Of a DNA stretch of 64,000 nt, positions 17,894 to 27,543 are shown piece after piece. Made by a program: the position numbers and the translations under genes. The stretch spans positions 1 to 64,000 of the forward strand of contig JAFGCU010000096.1 in assembly GCA_016932475.1 (NCBI GenBank), read 5' to 3'. Source of the DNA: Anaerolineales bacterium. Its GTDB lineage: Bacteria > Chloroflexota > Anaerolineae > Anaerolineales > RBG-16-64-43. Below the pieces are notes generated by a model, which searched no databases, was not told the origin of the DNA, and saw only the letters and a list, made by a program, of their open reading frames with translations. Numbering within the stretch: the stretch's first letter is position 1; each line of letters opens with the position of its first letter.

Positions 17894-18958
17894 ATGGCAG
17901 GCAAAACGTATCGCATTGGCGTGATCGGCGGAGACGGCACGGGACCGGAGGTCATCCGCGAGGGCCGCAAGGTTCTCGAGGCGGCCTCGAAAAAATTCGG
18001 TTTCGGGATCGACTGGGCCGATTACGACCTGGGCGGAGAACGCTACAAGCGCACCGGGGAGATCCTGCCCGACAGCGTCACCGCCGAACTTCGCAAACTG
18101 GACGCGATCTACCTGGGCGCGATCGGGCATCCGGAAGTCAAACCCGGGATATTGGAGAAGGGATTGCTCCTGCGCCTGCGTTTCGAACTGGACCAGTACA
18201 TCAATCTGCGGCCCGTGAAACTCTACCCGAACGTGGATACCCCGCTCAAGGATAAAACCCCGGACGACATCGACTTTCTGGTCATCCGCGAAAACACGGA
18301 AGGATTGTATACCGGGGCGGGCGGCGTGCTGCGCAAGGGGACTCCCCACGAAGTGGCGGTTCAGGAATCGATCAACACACGGATGGGCGTTGAGCGATGC
18401 ATCCGTTACGCCTTCGAAGCCTGCCGGAAGCGCGCCAAGCGCAACAAGCTGACGCTGTGCGGAAAAACCAACGTCCTGACCTTCGCCTTCGACCTTTGGG
18501 AACGGACCTTCTACGAAGTCGCCAAGGAATATCCCGGGATCCAGACCGATTACGCGCATGTGGACGCCACGACGATGTGGATGGTTAAAAACCCGGATTG
18601 GTTCGACGTGATCGTGACCGACAACATGTTCGGCGACATCATCACCGACCTGGGCGCAATGATCCAGGGCGGGATGGGCATCGCCGCCGGCGGCAACATC
18701 AATCCGGAGGGCGTCTCGATGTTCGAACCGATCGGCGGTTCGGCGCCCAAGTACACCGGCAAGAACGTGATCAACCCGATGGCGGCGATCTGCGCCGGCG
18801 GCATGCTGCTGGATACGATCGGGGAAAGCGCCGCCGCCAACGCGGTCGAACAGGCGGTGATCAAGGCGCTTTCCGGCGGAAAGATCAAGAGCCTGGCCGC
18901 AGGCAAGATGGGGCTTTCCACAACCGAGACCGGCGACCTGATCGCCGGATTGGTGTAG
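17894..18958 (+). CDS. Isocitrate/isopropylmalate dehydrogenase family protein (leuB paralogue)
   Basis: This is a 354-residue NAD(P)-dependent beta-hydroxyacid oxidative decarboxylase. Motifs are GVIGGDGTGPEVIREG at the N-terminus and NLRPVKLYP, followed by LVIRENTEGLYTGAGG. Further features are the catalytic Lys region GKTNVL, VDATTMWMVKNPDWFDVIVTDNMFGDI-type metal ligands and GSAPKYTGKN. It lies 4 bases before the canonical leuB. The TEGLYTGAG substrate loop differs from the LTGGLYFGQPK loop of LeuB. A plausible role is oxidation of methylmalate in the citramalate branch, but isocitrate or another substrate cannot be excluded. Confidence 0.82.
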   Translation: MAGKTYRIGVIGGDGTGPEVIREGRKVLEAASKKFGFGIDWADYDLGGERYKRTGEILPDSVTAELRKLDAIYLGAIGHPEVKPGILEKGLLLRLRFELDQYINLRPVKLYPNVDTPLKDKTPDDIDFLVIRENTEGLYTGAGGVLRKGTPHEVAVQESINTRMGVERCIRYAFEACRKRAKRNKLTLCGKTNVLTFAFDLWERTFYEVAKEYPGIQTDYAHVDATTMWMVKNPDWFDVIVTDNMFGDIITDLGAMIQGGMGIAAGGNINPEGVSMFEPIGGSAPKYTGKNVINPMAAICAGGMLLDTIGESAAANAVEQAVIKALSGGKIKSLAAGKMGLSTTETGDLIAGLV

Positions 18959-18962
18959 GCGG

Positions 18963-20039
18963 ATGAGCCACGCGGACATCATTCTCCTGCCCGGAGATGG
19001 AATCGGCCCCGAGGTGCTCGCGCAAAGCGTGCGGGTTCTTGAGAAGGCCGCGGCCCGCGGCGGGCATACGCTCGGTTTTCAGGAACGGTTGATGGGCGGT
19101 TGTTCCATCGACCGGCAAGGGGTTGCTCTATCGGACGAGGTCCTTGCGGATTGCCGGGCGGCGGACGCGGTTCTGATGGGTGCGGTGGGCGGACCGAAAT
19201 GGGACGATCCGCGCGCAAAGGCCCGTCCGGAGCAGGGGATGCTCGCGCTGCGCAAGGGGTTGGAAGTGTTCGCCAACCTGCGGCCGGTTAAAGTCCGCGC
19301 GGCGCTTCAGGATGTTTCCCCGATCAAGCCGGACCGGATCGCGGGCGTGGATTTTTTGGTCGTGCGGGAGCTGACCGGCGGTTTGTACTTCGGGCAACCC
19401 AAGGAACGCGGAAAAACCGCAGACGGCCATGAACGCGCCGTGGATACGCTGGAATACTCCGACTACGAAATCCGGCGGGTGGTGGAATTCGCTTTCCGTT
19501 TGGCGGCCTGCCGGCATCGCAAAGTCACTTCGGTGGATAAGGCGAATGTCCTCGAATCATCACGCCTGTGGCGCCAGGTGACGGTCGAGGTGGGCGCGCA
19601 GCATCCCGAGATCGCGCTGGATCATCTCCTGGTCGATACCGCCTCGATGCGCATCATACAATCGCCGCGGGATTTCGACGTAATCGTCACCGACAATATG
19701 TTTGGCGACATCCTCACCGACGAGGCCTCCGTATTGGCGGGGTCGATGGGAATGCTGCCGTCGGCTTCCCTGGGTGACGGCGGGCCGGGTCTGTATGAGC
19801 CGATTCACGGATCGGCGCCGGATATCACCGGCAAGGGGATCGCCAACCCGGTAGCGGCGATCCTGAGCGGCGCGATGCTGTTCCGTTATTCGCTTGGTTG
19901 GGAGCGGGAAGCGGAGGCGATCGAACGCGCGGTGGACTATGCCCTGGATGCCGGCAACCGGACCGCGGATCTTCAACCGGCAGGCAAACCGCTTACCACC
20001 AAAGAGATGACGGATTGCGTACTGGGAGGGCTGGAATAG
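18963..20039 (+). CDS. leuB: 3-isopropylmalate dehydrogenase
   Basis: NAD-dependent oxidation and decarboxylation of 3-isopropylmalate. The 358-residue protein has ILLPGDGIGPEVLAQ and the LeuB-specific loop VVRELTGGLYFGQPKER. It also has the catalytic Lys in VDKANVLESSRLW, the metal-binding VTDNMFGDILTDEASVLAGS and the cofactor-binding PIHGSAPDITGKGIANP motif. It is the last gene of the cluster. A tandem repeat block follows directly. Confidence 0.95.
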   Translation: MSHADIILLPGDGIGPEVLAQSVRVLEKAAARGGHTLGFQERLMGGCSIDRQGVALSDEVLADCRAADAVLMGAVGGPKWDDPRAKARPEQGMLALRKGLEVFANLRPVKVRAALQDVSPIKPDRIAGVDFLVVRELTGGLYFGQPKERGKTADGHERAVDTLEYSDYEIRRVVEFAFRLAACRHRKVTSVDKANVLESSRLWRQVTVEVGAQHPEIALDHLLVDTASMRIIQSPRDFDVIVTDNMFGDILTDEASVLAGSMGMLPSASLGDGGPGLYEPIHGSAPDITGKGIANPVAAILSGAMLFRYSLGWEREAEAIERAVDYALDAGNRTADLQPAGKPLTTKEMTDCVLGGLE

Positions 20040-20543
20040 GTTCGTCATGCCGGCGTGTCCTTGGCCGGCATCCATTTACACCGTCAAGAAAATGGGATAG
20101 GTTCGTCATGCTGGCGTGTCCTTGGCCGGCATCCATGCTCTTGACTTTCGTGGACCCTGGCCTAAAGCACGCCGGGGTGACGAAGTAATCCGAGCACGCC
20201 GGGGTGACGAACTTGTGATCGTCATGCCGGCGTGTCCTTGGCCGGTATCCATGCTCTTGAATTTCGTGGACCCCGGTCTAAATCACGCCGGGGTGACGAA
20301 GTAATCCGAGCACGCCGGGGTGACGAACTAATCCGCACGCCGGGGTGACGAACTTGTGATCGTCATGCCGGCGTGTCCTTGGCCGGCATCCATTTACACC
20401 GTCAATAAAAAAGCATCCCGTCCAAAATCCCGCCGGGATACCGATCTCGAAATTCACCGTAAATATTCGAAAAGCGCAAAAACAATTTTGATTACGAGCC
20501 TTTGCGGCCTTCGCGGCTTTGCGGTGAAAAGGTTTGCTTCTTC
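20040..20543. repeat. Tandem block of palindromic intergenic repeats after leuB
   Basis: No gene is visible in this 504-base stretch. A 31-base unit (CGTCATGCCGGCGTGTCCTT...CATCCA) occurs at about 20043, 20104, 20220 and 20362. A complementary 18-base end (GCACGCCGGGGTGACGAA) occurs five times between 20167 and 20353. Paired left and right ends form hairpin elements of about 90-115 bp, and two of these are tandem. The first and last copies share the flank TTTACACCGTCAA, so the block grew by duplication. A 'ctttgcgg'-type repeat follows at about 20497-20525. Confidence 0.85.
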
Positions 20544-21638
20544 TCAGGACGGATTCTGGCAGTCGTGCACGATCTGATTGATCCGGTCCGGATTCCCGAG
20601 CACCCCGACGACGTCGCCGGCCAGGATCGTATCAAAACCGGATGGATGCCATTCCATCCCGCCTCGGCGTTTTAGCAGCACCACGCTGATATGGTAGAGC
20701 TGTTCCAGATCGTGCAGGGTTTTCCCCTTGGCGTCCGCGCAATCCAGAAATTCAACCGTCCCAAAGCACAGGGGATTACCCTCGACCATGATCAGCGGCG
20801 TGATATTGGCGCCTGCCGCGGCCGCGGCGAACACCGGCGAGGCCATCCCGGTGGCGCTGATCGCGGTAAACCCGAATTGCTTCTGCAGCGCGGCGGCAAA
20901 ATCATCGTCGAAGATGCGGATGACGACATGGATCGATGGATGGATGCCGCGGGCCTTAACCGCCATCTGCAGGTTCAGGCTGTCGTTCTGCGTGCAGAGA
21001 ATGATCGCCCGCGCGCGGCGGATGCCGGCCGCCTCGAGCAGATCTTCTCTGGTCCCGTCGCCGGGCAGAACGGGAATATCCAGCCGCCGGGTGCTGGCGA
21101 CCAAATCGGCGGTCTGGCTGAGTTCGATCGCCACGACGTCCTGTTCCATCTGATGAAGCTGGTTGGCGACGCGGAAGCCCAGGTGTCCCAATCCGACCAG
21201 AATGATATGGTTGTCAAATGTGGATGCGACGGCCATCTCCCACTCCTTCGCCCGCGCGCAGCGGTTGAAAAACAACGTTCCAAAATCGGCCAACCCGTGA
21301 GCCAGTGTTCCCACACCGATCACGGGCATGATGAAGTGGAACATCTGCAGCACGGGCGCGTGCGGAAAATCCCCCAGGGTTTCGAGAAAGGTCGCGGCCA
21401 GAACGAGAAACACGGCCTCGACCGGGTTGGAGAGCGGTTCGCCGTACCGGGCCGCCAAGGCGTAATACAACAGGCCGCTGCCGACGATCGCCGAAAGAAA
21501 CAACAGCAACGGATCCCTGAACTCCCGCAGGAGCAGGAACGAATCGCGCCAGCTTGCACGCCAGCTTCTGGAAAATAATCCCGATTGTTTTTTCCGCATG
21601 CTCATCCGCGATGGAAGGATCCGAAAGGCTGCCGCCAA
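20544..21638 (-). CDS. TrkA/RCK-domain ion-channel-like membrane protein with altered pore
   Basis: The 364-residue protein has two membrane segments (around residues 43-64 and 98-125) flanking a pore-helix region. A cytoplasmic NAD-binding TrkA-N domain (HIILVGLGHLGFRVANQL) and a TrkA-C domain follow. This is the architecture of RCK-gated potassium channels. The selectivity filter, normally TVGYGD, reads ETLGDFP here: the two residues between G and D are missing. Conductance is therefore doubtful, and it may be a sensor or a channel of altered selectivity. The start could be ATG at 21638, 21605 or 21599. Confidence 0.78.
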   Translation of the reverse strand: MAAAFRILPSRMSMRKKQSGLFSRSWRASWRDSFLLLREFRDPLLLFLSAIVGSGLLYYALAARYGEPLSNPVEAVFLVLAATFLETLGDFPHAPVLQMFHFIMPVIGVGTLAHGLADFGTLFFNRCARAKEWEMAVASTFDNHIILVGLGHLGFRVANQLHQMEQDVVAIELSQTADLVASTRRLDIPVLPGDGTREDLLEAAGIRRARAIILCTQNDSLNLQMAVKARGIHPSIHVVIRIFDDDFAAALQKQFGFTAISATGMASPVFAAAAAGANITPLIMVEGNPLCFGTVEFLDCADAKGKTLHDLEQLYHISVVLLKRRGGMEWHPSGFDTILAGDVVGVLGNPDRINQIVHDCQNPS

Positions 21639-21776
21639 TTACCATCGGGCCGTCTCTTCACCGCCCGCGTGGCATCCGATGCCCTCACCGGCGGGTATTA
21701 TACATAAATCCCGGGCCGGTTCCGCCGAAGCACGCGGGGCGGAAAATCACCCCGCGGCGATCCAGTATGAAAATTA

Positions 21777-21805
21777 TTGCCGTGGTCATGGGAAAATGCT
21801 ACAAT
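21777..21805 (+). promoter_or_regulatory. Probable sigma-A promoter for the TPR/HExxH gene
   Basis: TTGCCG (21777-21782) and TACAAT (21800-21805) are separated by 17 bases and lie 34 bases before the ATG at 21840, which has AAGGAGAG as ribosome site. Confidence 0.6.
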
Positions 21806-21839
21806 TCCCGGAAGGAATCGAGCAAGGAGAGCTTCGGCG

Positions 21840-24230
21840 ATGGCAAGGGACTTCAGCCAGGTACTGCAACAGGCGATGGAATTCTATGTCGCCGGCCAGT
21901 TTGTGGAAGCGAGGGCGCTGCTTCTGGATATCGTCCGCGCCGATCCAACGCTGGAAGCCGGGTGGATGTTCCTTTCCTATGTGCTGGATGAGCCGGTCCA
22001 GAAGGCGGATTGTCTCCGCAAAGTACTGGCGATCAATCCGGAGAACGCCGAAGCGAAAACCGCGCTGGCGCAGATGCTGGGTGCTTCTCCTTCCGAACCG
22101 CCTGCGGCAGCGGCCAAAGCCACCGCGCCGGTAATGCCGCCTCCAGCACTGGCAGCCGTTCCCGCTCCGAAAAAACCGCCGGCGACGGAACAGGTCTCCG
22201 CCGCGCCGGCGGTGACGTCATCCAAACCGCCGTCGGAAACTGCACCGGCCGCACAGACTGCCGCCGCACCCGCAATATCCGCTGCGCCGACGCTGGTTCA
22301 CGCCTCTCCATTCACCGTCGATATCGATTATGCCAATGACGAATCCGCCGTCATTTCCGAACCGGTGTTGCCCGCGCCCGGCGCGCAGGAAGAGCGGCCG
22401 GCCCAGCCCCCCATAAAACCATTTCCCCCTCAATCGGTGTCTCGTGTTCAAAAAACGGGAACCTCGCCGTTGCCGGGCCAAAGACCGGCTCCCTCCGCGG
22501 GGGCGGGCGCTCAAATACCCGCACCGGAACGAAAAACCGGCCAACTCGCCCAGCCGGCGGGAGAACCTCCGGTAAAAAGGACAGGTCAACTTGCCCAACC
22601 GGCCGGGCAGCCCCCGGTTCGAAAAACCGGCCAACTTGCCCAACCGGCCGGGCAGCCCCCGGTTCGAAAAACCGGCCAACTGGCTCAACCGGAAGGAAAG
22701 TCTCCGGCGAGAAAGACCGGCCAACTTGCCCCGGCAGCCGTGAAGGAATCACCCCCGCCGAAAAAACGGAGCGCGGGCTGCACATGCCTTGTAGTGATCA
22801 TGATCCTCGCGTTGATTGCAGCCGGGATCGGCGTGGGATTGTATCTGACGGGGAATCTGCCGGATGTGTTGATCGGCGGGAACAATTCCGCGGTTACGGG
22901 ACCAGCGGTCGCCGCGGATACCCCCACGCCGTTCAACCTGCCGCCGCGGGCGACGGATACGCCGACACCGACCCTCACCCGAACAGCGACCATCTCACCG
23001 ACGCCTACTCAGACCCTCACACCGACTTTGGCGCATCCGGATGCGACAACTCAGGCGGACATGAACCGGTTAATGGAAGAAGTGGAAGACATCCGCGGCT
23101 TGACGATGCAAAGCACCGTCCCCGCGTATATTGTCGACCGGTCCCAGGCTGAATCCATACTGCAGAACGAATACGACCGGATCGGATACCGCGAAATTAT
23201 CCAAAACGAAGCCAAAGCGATGGCGGCGCTCGGATTCATCAAACCGACATACGATATGGCCAAATACGCGCTGACCCGGTTGGCGGACGGCGTGATGGGG
23301 TTTTATATGCCCGCGAATCCGGCGATCTACATTATCGGCAACCGATTCGCGGGAATGGAACGTTGGACCTTCACCCACGAATTCGATCATGCGCTTGTGC
23401 ACAGCCATTTTTCGGCGGTCGGCATCATGGAAGACGATCCGATCTGCGCCAACGATTCACAGCGCTGTGAGGCGATCCGCGCCTTGGTCGAAGGGGATGC
23501 CATGCTGGTGATGGCGTTCTGGCGGGAGCAATATGCCAGCGCCTACGACGAGCGGGATATCGCGCTGTATCCCTATCCATTCCTGCTGCCCCTGGAGCAG
23601 AACACCCCGCCGTACATAACCCCGATGATCGAATTCTCATATTATGGGGGATTGATCTTCGTGTACTCGCTTTGGGAAAAGGGGAATTGGGCGGAGGTTA
23701 ACAAGGCTTATGAGGAACTCCCGGTCAGCACGGAACAGATCCTTCATCCGCAGAAATATCTGGACGGGGAAAAACCGGCAACGATGAGGATCCCGGATCT
23801 GGGGCCTGTGCTCGGGCCGGATTGGTCGCTGGTCAAATCGGACAGCCTGGGAGAATTCATGAGTTATCTTCTCCTGACCTACAACGCGGATGTTACCTCG
23901 CAAATCTCATCCGATACGGCCGAAACAGCCACATCCGGCTGGGGCGGAGATCATTATCTGGTCCTTTCCTCGTCCGATGGGGAAAAACTGGTTCTTGCGT
24001 CCGAATGGAACTGGGATACGGATGCGGATGCCGCGCAGTTCTATGCCGCCATCCAGGAATACGTGGATAAGCGTTTCCGTGGAGAAACAACCCCGTCTTC
24101 TTCCGGATTCTGCTGGGCTGTAAATAAGGAAACGACCTGTCTGTTCCGTTCGGGGAGGAATATACTTTGGGTTCTGGCGCCCGATCTGGATGTCGTCACA
24201 CGCATCCGATCGGCATACCGGATTTACTGA
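21840..24230 (+). CDS. Modular membrane protein: TPR, 15-residue tandem repeats, TM helix, HExxH domain
   Basis: This 796-residue protein is built of clear blocks. A cytoplasmic TPR-like pair of helical repeats covers residues about 1-80. A Pro/Ala-rich stretch and five tandem copies of a 15-residue unit (core TGQLAQPAGQPPVRK) span about 235-310. One transmembrane helix follows (CLVVIMILALIAAGIGVGLYL, about 313-335), then a TPT-rich linker typical of Anaerolineae exoproteins. The external domain carries THEFDHALVHSHF (HExxH at residues 513-517), a zinc-metallopeptidase signature. I do not recognise a named family. The start at ATG 21840 is supported by AAGGAG. The substrate is unknown. Confidence 0.82.
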   Translation: MARDFSQVLQQAMEFYVAGQFVEARALLLDIVRADPTLEAGWMFLSYVLDEPVQKADCLRKVLAINPENAEAKTALAQMLGASPSEPPAAAAKATAPVMPPPALAAVPAPKKPPATEQVSAAPAVTSSKPPSETAPAAQTAAAPAISAAPTLVHASPFTVDIDYANDESAVISEPVLPAPGAQEERPAQPPIKPFPPQSVSRVQKTGTSPLPGQRPAPSAGAGAQIPAPERKTGQLAQPAGEPPVKRTGQLAQPAGQPPVRKTGQLAQPAGQPPVRKTGQLAQPEGKSPARKTGQLAPAAVKESPPPKKRSAGCTCLVVIMILALIAAGIGVGLYLTGNLPDVLIGGNNSAVTGPAVAADTPTPFNLPPRATDTPTPTLTRTATISPTPTQTLTPTLAHPDATTQADMNRLMEEVEDIRGLTMQSTVPAYIVDRSQAESILQNEYDRIGYREIIQNEAKAMAALGFIKPTYDMAKYALTRLADGVMGFYMPANPAIYIIGNRFAGMERWTFTHEFDHALVHSHFSAVGIMEDDPICANDSQRCEAIRALVEGDAMLVMAFWREQYASAYDERDIALYPYPFLLPLEQNTPPYITPMIEFSYYGGLIFVYSLWEKGNWAEVNKAYEELPVSTEQILHPQKYLDGEKPATMRIPDLGPVLGPDWSLVKSDSLGEFMSYLLLTYNADVTSQISSDTAETATSGWGGDHYLVLSSSDGEKLVLASEWNWDTDADAAQFYAAIQEYVDKRFRGETTPSSSGFCWAVNKETTCLFRSGRNILWVLAPDLDVVTRIRSAYRIY
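22540..22735 (+). repeat. In-frame 45-bp tandem repeats within the TPR/HExxH gene
   Basis: Five 45-base units encode variants of TGQLAQPAGQPPVRK. The two central units are nearly identical at the DNA level (…CGGCCAACTTGCCCAACC…), which indicates recent expansion by slippage or unequal exchange. Confidence 0.88.
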
Positions 24231-24279
24231 TCCGCAGGAACGAAATTCGGACGGTTAAAAATCCCCCGCGAACGAAAAA

Positions 24280-24305
24280 ACGCCCGGCGCTCGCCGGGCG
24301 TTTTT
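24280..24305. terminator. Bidirectional intrinsic terminator between convergent genes
   Basis: CGCCCGGC (24281-24288), loop GCTC and GCCGGGCG (24293-24300) are flanked by an A-run before and TTTTT after. It serves the HExxH protein gene (rightward) and nrdJ (leftward). Confidence 0.9.
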
Positions 24306-24329
24306 CATGATCTCCTCACCGGTATATTT

Positions 24330-26942
24330 TCAACACTCGCTGAATCCGCAGGAATAGCACTTGCGGCAGCCTTCTTCATTGACTACGGCGGCTTCGCCGC
24401 ACTGCGGGCAAAGATCTCCGATTTTCATTTTTATTTGGGCGGAGGAAAGCGTGTCGACATCCAAAGGAGGCAGCTTTCCGTTTTTCTCGGTTTCCCCCTC
24501 GGGAAGCGGGCCTTCCAGATAATCCGCCAGCACGTGTGCGACGCCGTCCGGAAGCGAGAGCACGCGGTTCGGGCCGAACCCGAGCGGACGGCCTCCGCCG
24601 ATTCCCGCCAGCTGGCGCACCACTTCGAGCAGCCGGTCCTTGGGCGGAACGGGGGAACCCAGCCGGAGGATGTACGAGATCAGCCTGCCGAGGGCTTCGG
24701 AAACGGCGGCGGTTTCCGAGCCGGCCTTGGCGGTGGCGATGAACACTTCGAACGGCTGGAAACCGTCGTTTTCATTTACGGTGACAAAGGCCTTGCCAAG
24801 CGGAGTGTCCACCTGGAAGGTTGCTCCGGGAAGCCGGCGCGGACGCGGTCTTTTGGTTTCATACCACAACGGGATCGGCTGATCGCTGGATGGGATCACG
24901 GTCGGGATCATGGTGACGGGGTGGGGGACGTCCTCCGCCGCCATGGATAGGATCGAGACGTCCTGGCCCTTGTTCTTCGCCGTTTCCGCCGTCTCCAGGA
25001 CGACCTGCTTGCGGGAACCGGTGATAAAGACCGTCAACCCCTTGCAGCCCGATTCCCAGGCCAGTTGATAGGCGCGCGAGACGTCCGCCTCGGTGGCATC
25101 CGGGGGAAAGTTGATCGTTTTCGAGAGGCTGTTGTCGACGAACGCCTGCAGGGAGGCCTGCATGCGGACATGCTCTTCGGCGGTGATATCCTGCGAGACG
25201 ACAAACCGTCTGCGGATGGTCTCGGGAATCTCGGCAATATCCTGGCAGGATCCCTGCTGGATCACTTTCTCCACGGTCTGCTGATAGACCGCCTCATCCA
25301 GTTTCAGGTCCTTCAGGGCCTGGTCGAACATGGGGGATACGTACGGCAGCTGCAGATCCTTGCCGTTGTCGTTTACGTGGCGGATGTAGGCCAGGGCAAA
25401 CACCGGTTCGCAACCGTACCCTTCGCAGCCGGCGACCGTCGCGATCGTCCCCGTCGGGGCGATGGTGCACTGAGCTGCATTTCGCAAACCGTGCGATTTG
25501 ATCCCGCGCGCAATTTCCGCCCAATCCACCTCCGGACGGTGAAAATCCCGGGTGTGGGGGAGGATCGGTTTGGGAGGTTCCCATTTCAAATCCGCCGGAT
25601 CGTATACACTGCCGCCGATGACCGGGAAGGCACCGCGGTCCTTGGCGAGCGCCACGCTGGTCTTCATCGAGTGGAAGCGGATGAATTCCATGACCTGGGA
25701 TGCGAATTCCTGGCCTTCCTCGGACCCGTAGCGGATCCCGGCGTGGTACATCAGGTCCGCGAGGCCCATCAACCCCAACCCGATCCGCCGCGCGCGCGAC
25801 GCCGCTTCCTTGAGTTGCGGGACGGCCGGGACATACGCATTCATCGTCACAACATCATCGAGGAACCGGGTGGCGAGGGCGGTGTCCTTGCGCATTTTTT
25901 CCCAGTCCACCTTGCCGCCGCGGCCAAAATGGCGGGAGAGGTTGAGGGATCCCAGGCAGCAGTTCTCGTACGGGCCGAGCCATTGTTCGCCGCACGGATT
26001 GGTTGCTTCCAAGTCGTACAGGTGGGAGACGGGATTGTAGCGGTTGGCGGTGTCCAGGAAGAGCATGCCGGGTTCGCCGTTGTGGTGCGCCTGATGGACG
26101 ATCTTTTCGTACAGGTCGCGGGCCCGGACCGTGCGGTAGGTGCGGATCGGGACTCCGGCGCGCTCGGCCTGTTCCAAAGTCCCGTGGAATTTCCGGTATC
26201 CCGGCGCGTACACATCCGGGAATCGCAGGTTCCATTCCCTGTCGTCGCGGACCGCCTCCATGAAGGAATCCAGAATCCCGACCGAAATGTTGAAATTGGT
26301 GATCGCGTTTTCCTGGGTCTTGCAGGTGATGAATTCCTCGATATCCGGATGGTCGATCCGGAGCACGGCCATATTGGCGCCGCGGCGGGTTCCGCCCTGG
26401 GCGATTTCACCGAACGCCTTGTCGTATACCCGCAGGAAACCGACCGGTCCGGTGGCCTGGCCGGCGGAGGAGTTCACCAGCGCGCCTTTGGGGCGGATGC
26501 GCGAAAAGGAGAAACCGTTGCCGCCGCCGGTTTGCTGGATTAACGCCGCGTTGCGCAAAGTCTGGAAGATGCCGGATTCCTCCCGGCCCATATCGTCGGA
26601 GATGGGGAGTACGAAGCAGGCGGCCAGCTGTCCCAGCGGGGTTCCGGCGCCGGTGAAAGTCGGCGAGTTGGGGAAGAAACGCAGGCCGGCAAGAAATTCG
26701 TAAAACGCCTTGGCCGTTTCGGTGACGTCGCCGCCGTATTCGGATTCCGCTTGCGCGACATGAACCGCAACGCGCCAGAACATTTCCTCCACCGTCTCGG
26801 CGGGCTTCCCGTCCGGTCCGCGCCGGAGGTAGCGTTTTTCAAGAATGATCCGGGCGTTGGGCGACAGGATGACCGGCTCCAGGGAAGGACGGCCATTCCC
26901 TTTAATTTTCGATTTCTCCGAAACGGGTGCGGAATGGGTCAT
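24330..26942 (-). CDS. nrdJ: Adenosylcobalamin-dependent ribonucleotide reductase (class II)
   Basis: B12-dependent reduction of ribonucleotides to deoxyribonucleotides. The 870-residue protein has the [10 protein letters not shown] segment and the active-site NPCGEQ motif (Asn-Cys-Glu). It also has the [12 protein letters not shown] redox Cys and [21 protein letters not shown]-terminal zinc-ribbon-like tail with four cysteines (CPQCGEAA...[12 protein letters not shown]) probably shuttles electrons to the active site. ATG 26942 is chosen because AGGAGGATGGC precedes it. Longer readings run into nrdR. It lies just downstream of nrdR on the same strand. Confidence 0.95.
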   Translation of the reverse strand: MTHSAPVSEKSKIKGNGRPSLEPVILSPNARIILEKRYLRRGPDGKPAETVEEMFWRVAVHVAQAESEYGGDVTETAKAFYEFLAGLRFFPNSPTFTGAGTPLGQLAACFVLPISDDMGREESGIFQTLRNAALIQQTGGGNGFSFSRIRPKGALVNSSAGQATGPVGFLRVYDKAFGEIAQGGTRRGANMAVLRIDHPDIEEFITCKTQENAITNFNISVGILDSFMEAVRDDREWNLRFPDVYAPGYRKFHGTLEQAERAGVPIRTYRTVRARDLYEKIVHQAHHNGEPGMLFLDTANRYNPVSHLYDLEATNPCGEQWLGPYENCCLGSLNLSRHFGRGGKVDWEKMRKDTALATRFLDDVVTMNAYVPAVPQLKEAASRARRIGLGLMGLADLMYHAGIRYGSEEGQEFASQVMEFIRFHSMKTSVALAKDRGAFPVIGGSVYDPADLKWEPPKPILPHTRDFHRPEVDWAEIARGIKSHGLRNAAQCTIAPTGTIATVAGCEGYGCEPVFALAYIRHVNDNGKDLQLPYVSPMFDQALKDLKLDEAVYQQTVEKVIQQGSCQDIAEIPETIRRRFVVSQDITAEEHVRMQASLQAFVDNSLSKTINFPPDATEADVSRAYQLAWESGCKGLTVFITGSRKQVVLETAETAKNKGQDVSILSMAAEDVPHPVTMIPTVIPSSDQPIPLWYETKRPRPRRLPGATFQVDTPLGKAFVTVNENDGFQPFEVFIATAKAGSETAAVSEALGRLISYILRLGSPVPPKDRLLEVVRQLAGIGGGRPLGFGPNRVLSLPDGVAHVLADYLEGPLPEGETEKNGKLPPLDVDTLSSAQIKMKIGDLCPQCGEAAVVNEEGCRKCYSCGFSEC

Positions 26943-26985
26943 GCCATCCTCCTGAAAAAATGCAGGGTCTTTCGCCGGGGCCGGA

Positions 26986-27441
26986 TCAGCCGCCTTCGCG
27001 CAGCAGGGCGTTGATTTCGTCGCGAATGGAACGCAGGTCGTCGAACCGAAGATAGACGATCGCAAACCGGATATACGCGATATGGTCCAGTTCCTTCAGC
27101 GACGAGATCACCATATCCCCGATAACCCGGCTTGAGATTTCCGGTTTGTTCATTTGCTGCAAAGCGGCTTCCACCTCGCCGACGATGCGGTCGATCTCCG
27201 ATGCCGGAACCGGACGTTTGGCGCAGGAGATCCGGATTCCGGCCGCAAGCTTTTCGCGGTCGAATTCCTCACGGGTTCCGTCATGCTTGACAACCAGCGG
27301 GGTGGATACGATCGGCCGTTCATAAGTGGTGAAGCGCTGATGGCAATCCAGGCATTCCCTGCGGCGTCGGATCCCTCCCCGCACATCATGGGTCGTATCT
27401 ATGACCTTTGCGTCGTCCTTGCCGCAGAAGACACAGCGCAT
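26986..27441 (-). CDS. nrdR: Transcriptional repressor NrdR
   Basis: Nucleotide-sensing repressor of ribonucleotide reductase genes. The 151-residue protein has the N-terminal zinc ribbon ([16 protein letters not shown] ... [16 protein letters not shown]) and an ATP-cone domain ([19 protein letters not shown]). It is the promoter-proximal gene of the nrdR-nrdJ unit, so it would repress its own operon. A classical NrdR box pair was not recognised upstream. Two consensus DnaA boxes are there instead. Confidence 0.95.
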   Translation of the reverse strand: MRCVFCGKDDAKVIDTTHDVRGGIRRRRECLDCHQRFTTYERPIVSTPLVVKHDGTREEFDREKLAAGIRISCAKRPVPASEIDRIVGEVEAALQQMNKPEISSRVIGDMVISSLKELDHIAYIRFAIVYLRFDDLRSIRDEINALLREGG

Positions 27442-27510
27442 TAGAACATTTATTCTACGCCAAAAATGGCGATTCGCCTGTTTCCTTCCCGATATTTTCG
27501 GTAGGACTGC

Positions 27511-27539
27511 ATTTTATCATCCCGATTGGCCGGAATCAA
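27511..27539 (-). promoter_or_regulatory. nrdR-nrdJ promoter
   Basis: On the minus strand, TTGATT (27534-27539) and TAAAAT (27511-27516) are separated by exactly 17 bases, about 70 bases before the nrdR ATG. The inverted DnaA-box pair ends 4 bases upstream of the -35. Confidence 0.7.
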
Positions 27540-27543
27540 TGAG

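Noticed and set aside
20040-20410. CRISPR-like array
   Set aside because: The repeats are long, imperfect, palindromic at the element ends and irregularly spaced. No cas genes are nearby, so they are intergenic hairpin elements.
25065-26543. 492-codon rightward open frame
   Set aside because: It is fully antisense to nrdJ, whose catalytic motifs are intact.
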